In this document: positions 53,472 to 60,255 of the stretch, one piece after another
Numbering within the stretch: position 1 is the first letter of the stretch
Layout: each line of letters starts with the position of its first letter
NCBI GenBank assembly: GCA_017522345.1
Contig: JAFWZN010000008.1
Span: 1 to 64,000 of the forward strand
Direction of reading: 5' to 3'
DNA from: Clostridia bacterium
GTDB lineage: Bacteria; Bacillota; Clostridia; Christensenellales; Aristaeellaceae
DNA length: 64,000 nt
Translations under genes and position numbers: made by a program
The notes under the pieces: generated by a model
Told to the model about the DNA's origin: nothing
Databases searched by the model: none
The model's input: only the letters and a program-made list of their open reading frames with translations

Positions 53472-54134
53472 TTACTTACGGGTTTTCGCGTTGCGCATAT
53501 CCTGAACGCGCATGACAGACTCGCGCATATTGCGGGCAATCTGCTCGAAATCGCGGTTCTTGAGCGCGTCGTGATCCTGGAACATCCAGTCGCCGCCGGC
53601 TGCAAGGGTTGCCGGGAAATCTACCAAGGGCAGGAAGTTGTCGCTGTTCAGAGCGCCGGTTACAACATAGCGCATCTGCGGGAAGGGGCCGCCCATATAC
53701 TGGCCCAGCGTGGCGGTGCCGCCCATCTGGAATACGGGGAAGAACTTAACTGCGGTAAGGCCATAGCTGATGGCCTTCATGATTTCCGTAGGCGTTACGC
53801 AGCCCGGAAGAACCATAACGTTTCTTTTGAGGCACAGTTCAACCGTCTTTTCTTCAAAGCCAGGCATTACGATAAACTTCGCGCCCAGATCAATCATTTT
53901 GTCGGCCTGATCGGCGCTGAGCACCGTTCCTGCGCCGATGTAAAGCTCCGGAACTTCCTTTGCGATATTCGCAAGGTTCTGTACGGAGGTTTCGTTCTTC
54001 ATCAGGATTTCCATCACGGGAAGACCGCCTGCAACCAGCGCTTTTGCCGCGTCAACGGCGCAATCGGGTTCGGCAGAGGCGAGAATGGGGCAGATGCCGG
54101 TCAGCTTCAAGAGGTTCTCAATTTCCTTTTTCAT
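53472..54134 (-). CDS. KDPG/KHG-type aldolase
   Basis: 220 residues of the Eda family (class I aldolase). Schiff-base Lys130 in TAVKFFPV, Glu42 in MEILMKNE, and the phosphate or carboxylate loop PGCVTPTEI; YVVTGALNSDNF and GGDWMF replace the usual TGG and GGSWL blocks, so the phosphate-binding Gly/Ser set is partly changed, which fits an unphosphorylated substrate. Reaction: 2-keto-3-deoxy-sugar acid to pyruvate and an aldehyde. AATAGGAGGAAAGAACC precedes the ATG. Confidence 0.88.
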   Translation of the reverse strand: MKKEIENLLKLTGICPILASAEPDCAVDAAKALVAGGLPVMEILMKNETSVQNLANIAKEVPELYIGAGTVLSADQADKMIDLGAKFIVMPGFEEKTVELCLKRNVMVLPGCVTPTEIMKAISYGLTAVKFFPVFQMGGTATLGQYMGGPFPQMRYVVTGALNSDNFLPLVDFPATLAAGGDWMFQDHDALKNRDFEQIARNMRESVMRVQDMRNAKTRK

Positions 54135-54180
54135 GGTTCTTTCCTCCTATTAAATTACTTTATTTAAGGCTTCTTATCTC

Positions 54181-55236
54181 TTAAGACAGCCATTCAATTT
54201 GAAGTCCGTTCTTTTCAGAAAGGGTTTTTAGGCTATCCGCCATGGCGTCCGGAATTTCGATCCATCCGTTCTTCATAGCGGCGTCATACTTATCCCAATC
54301 CATTTCGCCGGGCAGATAAATGCGCTGGGCGCCGACGGCCTTTTTCGCCGCGTGGATTTCATCCGCAAGCGCCTGCATACGCGCTTCGAACAGATCCATC
54401 GGAATCATCTTGCTCACATCGACGGCAATAAACGCATGACCCGCATTGTTGTTGGTCGCCGGATCAAGGTTCCAGCTTCTTACCTGGCTGAGCATGCCCG
54501 CGCCCGTCATAACGGCGGCCAGAATTTCAACAAGCACGGCAAGACCATAGCCCTTATGCGCCGCCATCGGAGCCAGAGAAGAGTGCGCCGGGAACGTGGT
54601 GGGATCCGTGATTCCCTTTCCATCTTCATCCACAAGGCAGCCGGGAGGCAGCGTTTCGCCCTTTTCCTTTGCCATAATTACCTTTAAAGCAGCAACATTG
54701 CTAAGCGCAATATCGAGGAACACAGAACGCCCGCCGGCCATGGGAACGGCATAGGCCAAGGGATTGCTGCCCACAGAAACGCCGCAGCCGTTGGGAACCG
54801 CCATGATGGGATCGGTGTTGCTGACGGCAATTCCGATCATGCCGGCTTTTGCCGCAAGGTTGGCATAATAGCCAGCCGCGCCGAAATGGCAGCTGTTTTT
54901 AACGCCCACATAGGCAATGCCGCACATTTTCGCCTTTTCAATGGCTAAATTCATCGCTTTGCATGAAGTTACCATGCCCATTGCGTTTTTGCCGTCGATC
55001 ATCGCCCACGCCGGACCTTCGCAGACAATCTCAGGTACAGCCTTGGGATCCAGACCGCCCGCCTGAAGCTTTGTTGCGTAGCCAAGCAAATTCTTGTTTC
55101 CATGCGTCATAACGCCAAACGCATCCGTACCGGTCAGAACGTCGGCTACTACCGCCGCATCCTGCGCGCTCAGACCGCTTGCCAGCATAGAATCTTCAGC
55201 AAATTTGCGCAATACATCCAGCTGTACTCTTTTCAT
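54181..55236 (-). CDS. Ldh/YiaK family NAD(P)-dependent oxidoreductase
   Basis: 351 residues of the malate/L-lactate dehydrogenase type 2 family, which has its own fold. Conserved: GVMTHGNKNLLGYATKL (catalytic His), VGVKNSCHFGAAGYYA, VSNTDPIMAVPNGCGVSVGSNPLAYAVP, and MAAHKGYGLAVLVEILAAVMTGA. Members reduce 2,3-diketo-L-gulonate, ureidoglycolate, malate or related 2-keto acids. GAAAGGGAGGACAAGAAT precedes the ATG. First gene of the catabolic operon, downstream of a candidate AraC site. A role in sugar-acid oxidation or reduction is likely. Confidence 0.9.
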   Translation of the reverse strand: MKRVQLDVLRKFAEDSMLASGLSAQDAAVVADVLTGTDAFGVMTHGNKNLLGYATKLQAGGLDPKAVPEIVCEGPAWAMIDGKNAMGMVTSCKAMNLAIEKAKMCGIAYVGVKNSCHFGAAGYYANLAAKAGMIGIAVSNTDPIMAVPNGCGVSVGSNPLAYAVPMAGGRSVFLDIALSNVAALKVIMAKEKGETLPPGCLVDEDGKGITDPTTFPAHSSLAPMAAHKGYGLAVLVEILAAVMTGAGMLSQVRSWNLDPATNNNAGHAFIAVDVSKMIPMDLFEARMQALADEIHAAKKAVGAQRIYLPGEMDWDKYDAAMKNGWIEIPDAMADSLKTLSEKNGLQIEWLS

Positions 55237-55349
55237 ATTCTTGTCCTCCCTTTCTTAGCAGAACCGTTTATGCGCACTTCGCGCCTTAATTATATGATAA
55301 CAGAAATGATTTCAAATTCACAGTAACATAGTTGCTGCATATTTGGACT

Positions 55350-55359
55350 ATTCTGCTAA
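55350..55359. promoter_or_regulatory. Candidate AraC-type site upstream of the catabolic operon
   Basis: ATTCTGCTAA, with a looser copy (GTTGCTGCAT) 18-19 bases away at 55331. Orientation relative to the leftward transcript equals that at 41630 and 42562-42590. A weak -35 nearby fits an activated promoter. Confidence 0.42.
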
Positions 55360-55434
55360 AATTTCACATATAATTATCATCACTCCGTCCTCATGGTAAA
55401 AGCACGACTTTTCAGCCGTTTTTTCGTCAAAACA

Positions 55435-55504
55435 CGGGACGCAAAACCCGTCTCCTACCGTCAAAGCATACTTTGATCTCGCAGAAGACGGGTCTTATAT
55501 CCCG
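55435..55504. repeat. Decayed REPIN-like repeat
   Basis: CGGGACG...CCCGTCTCCTAC (55435-55458) faces GAAGACGGG...ATCCCG (55483-55504). It resembles the elements at 13182 and 28617 with several substitutions, so it is an older member of the family. Confidence 0.55.
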
Positions 55505-55539
55505 ATGTTTCTTATGTTGAATGACGCTGCCGAAAAACG

Positions 55540-57225
55540 CTATTGTTCCTCCACAATCGGATAAACGTCGAAGGGTTCGTCGTGAATGTCCATATAGGCG
55601 CGATACTCATGCCTGTTGTCGTTTTTAAGCTTTAAAGCAACCGTCGATACATAGGCGTCCACGCGCTTAACCGGCGTAAACCATTCCTCCGGCTTGTCGG
55701 GATCAAACTGAACGGTAAGCGGATTGGGCGCGCCCATTGCGGCAAACAGCATCGGGCCATACTCTACGGCATAGCGCTCCTTGCCGCGGATTTCTTCGCC
55801 GCCGGTATAACGGGTGATTTTGAATCGGAAGGGGAAATCAAATGTGAACTGCGCGCCGGCGGTTACGTTTTCGCGCGCCTCGTAATAAGACTTTCCGTCC
55901 TCGCATGCCCAGCGCGGCACGCGCATTTTCAGCGTAAACGGCTTTTCCGCCGCCGTAACCTTCACTTTTACCCTGCCGTTTTCCGGAAGCCCTGAGGTCA
56001 CCGTCAGCTTTACGCCGTTGGGAAGCTCCGCCTCACTGTTTGCATAGATATCCACATATACGCTTTCATCAGTATAAGTATACAAAAACTGAGGCATCAG
56101 TCCCACTAAGCGAGTGCCGAGAGCAGCGCAGCAGGTAGCCCGATCCAAATAGCGGTAGTCCTTCGTGCGCTGCAAATAATTCAGATAATGAAATCCCCGA
56201 TCCTCTACCTGAGATGCAAACAGCACATTATAGAGCGAATTTTCCATTTCATCCACATAATGCGCATTGTCCGGCTCCAGAAGATGCATGCGCTGATTCA
56301 AAAGCACCCAGAAATTGGTGGAACACAGTTCATTATATTTATGCCCGGGGCTAAGCCAGTTGCAGCCGGGCCAGTAAGTGTCAAATTCGCACATATTGAT
56401 GCCGCCGCCGACATGCTGCCATTTATCCTCATACATCCTAAGGGCGGATTTGACTGCATCCAGATAAATTTTTTCCCCCGTCGCCCTGTAAAGATCCAGA
56501 TATCCCTCAAGCGTGGTAAGGAGCGTCGAGTGAGGATGATTGCCGGGATGATCGTAAATCGCACGATGGTCGCCCGCAATCACCTGCTTAAGCCACCACG
56601 TTTCCTGATAATGATCGACAGCCACCTGAATATCGTCCCATTTTCCATTGGGCGCATCATACATGCGTGTGTTGGCAAGAATGCCCTGAAAGCCAAGATT
56701 CAGATCCTTGACATAGGGAAGGACATTTGAGTGATTGAAATAATCCGCCATATCGCGAGCCAGCTCAAACGCACGCGCTTCTCCGGCATATCCGGCATCC
56801 AGCAGTCCAAATGTAATCCACGCGCGGGTATAGTTGGGATATTCCTTCGTATCAAACTGCTCGCGCGGGATGGGGATAATAAAGCCGTCGTCGTCGCGGC
56901 AATCTTCCATTTCCTGAATCACCGCCCTGCACATTGCGCGCAGCTGCTCATCATCCCGCCACAAAAGCGTCGTTCCCGCGCCCATCAGAAATTCGCCGGC
57001 CGTCTGTCCCTTCAAATTGTTTTCAAAATGACCCGCATCCCCGGCATAAGGCGCACCCGGCGCATCCTTTCCCTTGTGAACGCGATACCAGTACAGCATA
57101 CGATCCAAATCAAAGCCCTTCAAAAACCGAATGTTATTCTCAAACACGCGGGCATAGCGGCCGCCCGTCAAACGAACGCCGCCCATAAGCGTCTTAAGCC
57201 GATATTCCACCGCATGCTTTGCCAT
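55540..57225 (-). CDS. GH127-type (DUF1680) beta-L-arabinofuranosidase
   Basis: 561 residues, no signal peptide. (alpha/alpha)6 barrel (about 30-390) followed by beta-sandwiches. Family marks: NNLKGQTAGEFLMGAG, DHYQETWWLKQVIAGDHRA, GHKYNELCSTNFWVLLNQRM with candidate Glu and zinc-site Cys, and RATCCAALGTRL, the double Cys of the zinc-thiolate site where one Cys is the nucleophile. GH127 enzymes release L-arabinofuranose from beta-linked arabino-oligosaccharides. Here the protein is shorter than typical 640-residue members. GAACCGGGAGGATGTATTT precedes the ATG. Monocistronic, promoter at 57290-57319. Confidence 0.87.
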   Translation of the reverse strand: MAKHAVEYRLKTLMGGVRLTGGRYARVFENNIRFLKGFDLDRMLYWYRVHKGKDAPGAPYAGDAGHFENNLKGQTAGEFLMGAGTTLLWRDDEQLRAMCRAVIQEMEDCRDDDGFIIPIPREQFDTKEYPNYTRAWITFGLLDAGYAGEARAFELARDMADYFNHSNVLPYVKDLNLGFQGILANTRMYDAPNGKWDDIQVAVDHYQETWWLKQVIAGDHRAIYDHPGNHPHSTLLTTLEGYLDLYRATGEKIYLDAVKSALRMYEDKWQHVGGGINMCEFDTYWPGCNWLSPGHKYNELCSTNFWVLLNQRMHLLEPDNAHYVDEMENSLYNVLFASQVEDRGFHYLNYLQRTKDYRYLDRATCCAALGTRLVGLMPQFLYTYTDESVYVDIYANSEAELPNGVKLTVTSGLPENGRVKVKVTAAEKPFTLKMRVPRWACEDGKSYYEARENVTAGAQFTFDFPFRFKITRYTGGEEIRGKERYAVEYGPMLFAAMGAPNPLTVQFDPDKPEEWFTPVKRVDAYVSTVALKLKNDNRHEYRAYMDIHDEPFDVYPIVEEQ

Positions 57226-57289
57226 AAATACATCCTCCCGGTTCGCCTTTTAATCGCCGCGCCAATTCATTTTCCTTTTTCGCAGCTCT

Positions 57290-57319
57290 ATTTTACCACA
57301 CCGTGCAAAAGCATTTCAA
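57290..57319 (-). promoter_or_regulatory. Promoter of the GH127 gene
   Basis: On the minus strand TTGAAA (57314-57319), 18 bases, TAAAAT (57290-57295). Confidence 0.65.
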
Positions 57320-57485
57320 GCATTAGCTACAGGAAATAGAGCATGACGAACGCATGCCATACTGCCGCCATATGGCGGCGTGGCTTCCGCATGAGAAGCA
57401 GTATAATCAAATATTCGACAATCTAAAAGCTTTGTGCATATAAAAATCGTCCAAACATTCACTAAAACGCGTAAATATAACATCC

Positions 57486-57538
57486 TAATGATATAATTAA
57501 CTAAATCCATTGATAAAAGCACATTTTAATGATATAAT
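57486..57538. promoter_or_regulatory. DUF3990-HTH promoter with repeated TAATGATATAAT
   Basis: Promoter TTGATA (57510-57515), 17 bases, TATAAT (57533-57538). The 12-base word TAATGATATAAT occurs at 57486-57497 and at 57527-57538, so the second copy covers the -10. The HTH protein encoded downstream could bind these copies and repress its own operon. Confidence 0.6.
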
Positions 57539-57557
57539 ATAAGCAGGAGGGATCGAA

Positions 57558-58241
57558 ATGAGCAAAGAACAGATACTATATCACGGCTCTCTTTACCAGA
57601 TTGAGCAGCCGCAATTGGGCTTGGGCAAACCCAATAACGATTATGGCCCCGGCTTTTACTGCACGGCTCATCATGACCTTGCCTGCGAATGGGCTTCCAA
57701 ATCTCAGGGGATTGACGGCTTCGTCAACGAGTATGCTCTGGATATGACGGATCTGAAGGTGCTGGATCTTGGCAAGTACACCATTCTGCATTGGATGGCG
57801 CTCCTGCTTCGCAACCGGACATTCACGCTGACTACGCCCATCAGCATTCAAGCCAAGGAATACCTTCTTCAGAATTTCAGCATTGACTTGTCCGAATACG
57901 ATGTTGTGAAAGGCTATCGCGCAGACGATTCCTATTTTTCTTTTGCTGAAGATTTTCTCAATAACGCGATTTCACTCAGGCATCTGTCCTCCGCAATGCA
58001 TCTGGGAGAACCGGGCATCCAGTATGTTCTGGTTTCTCAGAAGGCTTTTGATGCAATCCGATTCCGTCAGGCAAAGCCTGTGGACAATTCAATATACTTT
58101 CCTCAATTTACCAAGCGTGATCTGAAAGCAAGAATGAGCTATAAGGACAGCAAAGTGAGTTTGCTTCTTGATCCCAGTGAACTCTATGTTCTAGACATCA
58201 TTAGAGGGGGCATGAAGGATGGAGATCCGCGCTTATCATGA
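57558..58241 (+). CDS. DUF3990 protein, possible ADP-ribosyltransferase-like toxin
   Basis: 227 residues. N-terminus ILYHGSLYQIEQPQLGLGKPNNDYGPGFYCTAHHDLACEWA is the DUF3990 signature; YHGS and GPGFYCT resemble the His and Tyr motifs of PARP-like ADP-ribosyltransferases. A catalytic role is inference. ILNNAISLRHLSS and IQYVLVSQKAFDAI follow in the C-terminal part. CAGGAGGGATCGAA precedes the ATG. It overlaps the HTH gene by 23 bases in another frame, an arrangement common to toxin-antitoxin pairs. Confidence 0.68.
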   Translation: MSKEQILYHGSLYQIEQPQLGLGKPNNDYGPGFYCTAHHDLACEWASKSQGIDGFVNEYALDMTDLKVLDLGKYTILHWMALLLRNRTFTLTTPISIQAKEYLLQNFSIDLSEYDVVKGYRADDSYFSFAEDFLNNAISLRHLSSAMHLGEPGIQYVLVSQKAFDAIRFRQAKPVDNSIYFPQFTKRDLKARMSYKDSKVSLLLDPSELYVLDIIRGGMKDGDPRLS

Positions 58242-59331
58242 GTTGTATCTGCCAAATGCAATGAACACATTGGCAACCATGCTTGACTACGCGGTCAATG
58301 TATGTCGGGAAGAAATCGATACTTTCTTTCATGCATTCCTTTGGTCGCCTGTTTCGGCGCAGTTTGAAACAGGCAGTCCGGCGGTAATCACGGGTAAGAC
58401 AGGCGTAGATCTTTATCGGATGGTACGCTTTAATTATTATGGCACTCTGCCCGAATATATTGCGATGGACAGATCACCCGAATACTGGGTTGGATGGTCG
58501 CTTGCCTATTATCAGTGGTATTCCAACCGCACCTTCCGTGAAATCATTGCAGTCGTTCGTCCAAGTGAAATGCGCGCCTGGTATCCCACGCTGCATGAAG
58601 CGGACCGGATGCGCTTTGTGGAAGAAATGGACCGCAGGATGATGAAAAGGCCCACCAATCTTGAAATTCTGCGCAACAAAGCGAATTTATCTCAAGCGCA
58701 TCTGGCAAATCTCAGCGGAGTTTCTCTTCGCTCTATACAGATGTATGAGCAGCGCCGAAACGATATTTCAAGGGCGCAATTCAACACCTTAAATGCATTG
58801 GCGCGGGTACTTGGATGCAGCATCTATGATCTGATGGACAGTACTACTACACTATATCAAAGCAACCAGCCTGCAGAAAACACCTTTGTCCAGACGCTGA
58901 ATGAACGGATGCAGAAAAATCTTGAAGAGCGGGAACGCCTGTTTCAGGAAAGAAGACAGCTTATGGAAAGGCTTGATGCATACCGCTACGGATACATGAG
59001 CCAGCTTCCCTGTCAGCAGTCTTATAGGCAAGGATGTTATGTTCAACCACAGCAATTTATTGATAATTGGGATCAATACTGGACAAATATCCTGAATCAG
59101 CAGGCAGCCGCAGAAAATATGTGCCGCCGTGCCCAGGAAGAAGCGCAAAAAATCGCGCGCAATCTCATTAAAGAAGCAGGAAGTCAAGTTGTTGACGCGC
59201 TCAACAATCCCACTGCATCACTGGTGTACGATTCCTTGTGTTTGCTGTCGGCAAACAACCTGTTTGAAGCAACAGAGAAGGCAATCAAGGTTGTACAAGA
59301 CATAATGAAGATGGGACGAAATGGAAAGTAG
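58219..59331 (+). CDS. HTH (XRE-type) protein, probable partner of DUF3990
   Basis: 370 residues. Residues 1-145 form an unrecognised domain rich in Tyr and Trp (FNYYGTLPEYIAMDRSPEYW; LAYYQWYSNRTF). Residues 148-207 are an XRE helix-turn-helix (LRNKANLSQAHLANLSGVSLRSIQMYEQRR; LARVLGCSIYDLMD). Residues 215-300 include a charged coiled coil (ERMQKNLEERERLFQERRQLM), and the end (305-370) is helical. Its start lies inside the DUF3990 gene, with GAGGGGGCATGAAGG ahead. Likely antitoxin and autoregulator. Confidence 0.68.
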   Translation: MEIRAYHELYLPNAMNTLATMLDYAVNVCREEIDTFFHAFLWSPVSAQFETGSPAVITGKTGVDLYRMVRFNYYGTLPEYIAMDRSPEYWVGWSLAYYQWYSNRTFREIIAVVRPSEMRAWYPTLHEADRMRFVEEMDRRMMKRPTNLEILRNKANLSQAHLANLSGVSLRSIQMYEQRRNDISRAQFNTLNALARVLGCSIYDLMDSTTTLYQSNQPAENTFVQTLNERMQKNLEERERLFQERRQLMERLDAYRYGYMSQLPCQQSYRQGCYVQPQQFIDNWDQYWTNILNQQAAAENMCRRAQEEAQKIARNLIKEAGSQVVDALNNPTASLVYDSLCLLSANNLFEATEKAIKVVQDIMKMGRNGK

Positions 59332-59360
59332 GGAATCGATAACCACTGAAACTAAATACA

Positions 59361-59400
59361 AAGGGGCTGTTGCAGATTTTTTCCTTCTGCAACAGCCCTT
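59361..59400. terminator. Hairpin between converging genes
   Basis: Arms AAGGGGCTGTTGCAGA (59361-59376) and TCTGCAACAGCCCTT (59386-59400) with one bulge and a T-rich loop. The stem core GGGGCTGTTG is the same as that of the hairpin at 33998-34025. T-runs after it are short, so termination strength is unclear. Confidence 0.55.
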
Positions 59401-59413
59401 CAATATAAATCCA

Positions 59414-59719
59414 TCAGAAATCAATGCTGATTTTTAGTGCGGCTACGTTGATGGATTTCGCCACAATATCCGCAATTGCTTTCGCAATATCCCCATGGTG
59501 CATCCTTTCCCCGTTGAAATAGGTCTCAAATTCCACGATCAGTTTCTCACGAAATTCTGTCAGATAATCCGCGATCAGCTGCGGAACCGCTGTGTGGACA
59601 TACTTCTCCATCGCCGCAAAATATTCATATACATGCTGTTCGTGAATGCTGTCTTTTGCTGCGCATGCCATATGCGTGATTTCACCCATCACGCAATCCA
59701 AACCTTTGTAATTTGCCAT
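59414..59719 (-). CDS. Small protein of unknown function
   Basis: 101 residues from MANYKGLDCVMGEITHMACAAKD; GCAAGGAGGAATATT precedes this ATG. Predicted mostly helical, with VYEYFAAMEKYVHTAVPQLIADYLTEFREKL as a long amphipathic part. The C-terminal AKAIADIVAKSINVAALKI resembles small proteins carried by phage or integrated elements, but no family is recognised. It sits in the AT-rich right-hand region, 83 bp after the small HTH gene. Confidence 0.5.
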   Translation of the reverse strand: MANYKGLDCVMGEITHMACAAKDSIHEQHVYEYFAAMEKYVHTAVPQLIADYLTEFREKLIVEFETYFNGERMHHGDIAKAIADIVAKSINVAALKISIDF

Positions 59720-59802
59720 AATATTCCTCCTTGCCCCGGTACTTCCCACAAAAAGAAGCACAGGATCATAAATCTAAATAGTAATAATTGAAACGACGCG
59801 CT

Positions 59803-60051
59803 TCAGACAATCCCCTGAAGTGCGTCAAAAATTTCCACCGCGCGGTCAAGGCGCATAGGTTCATGTTCCATAAAGTACAATATCAACCGATCCATATTCT
59901 CCGGCGAAAAACGCATCGCGCCGCTGTTCCATTTATATAGGGTATTCAAGTTTATCCCCGCCTTCTCCGAAACCTCTTTTATGCTGCTGCCCTCGAGGTC
60001 GAACGCTGTGCGGAGGATGGATTCGAGCTGAGTAAATGTGTGAATTTTCAT
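59803..60051 (-). CDS. Small helix-turn-helix protein
   Basis: 82 residues. SSIKEVSEKAGINLNTLYKWNSGAMRFSPENMDRLILYF is an HTH of the XRE or MerR-like kind with TLYKW as recognition helix. CTACAGGAGGTGATCCC precedes the ATG. It diverges from hsdR across about 200 bases. It may regulate the restriction locus, the small gene downstream, or both; no operator was identified. Confidence 0.6.
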   Translation of the reverse strand: MKIHTFTQLESILRTAFDLEGSSIKEVSEKAGINLNTLYKWNSGAMRFSPENMDRLILYFMEHEPMRLDRAVEIFDALQGIV

Positions 60052-60188
60052 GGGATCACCTCCTGTAGGATAAGTAAAATGTTAGGAGCGATATTCAGAT
60101 TTTTTCTTCTCAAATACAAAAAACTTGTCTATCGTTCTTATACCACGATATTTCTTACAAATTATTCCTTGACACTTGTGATTTGCTC

Positions 60189-60217
60189 TTGATAAATCAT
60201 TTAACAAAAACTATAAT
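60189..60217 (+). promoter_or_regulatory. Promoter of the restriction locus
   Basis: TTGATA (60189-60194), 17 bases, TATAAT (60212-60217). A second TTGACA lies about 15 bases upstream. Confidence 0.72.
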
Positions 60218-60255
60218 ATCATTAGAAGTGTACCTATCGGAAGGGGAAATACAGC

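Larger units (their letters stand above)
55237..55539. other. Upstream region of the catabolic operon
   Basis: About 300 bases without a gene. Contains a minus-strand -10 TATAAT (55289-55294; -35 weak), a candidate AraC word (55350-55359) and a decayed REPIN (55435-55504). Confidence 0.55.
57226..57557. other. Divergent region between GH127 and the DUF3990 gene
   Basis: Holds the leftward GH127 promoter (57290-57319), a perfect 16-base palindrome GCCGCCATATGGCGGC (57364-57379) of unknown role, two TAATGATATAAT copies (57486 and 57527) and the rightward promoter of the DUF3990 gene. Confidence 0.6.
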
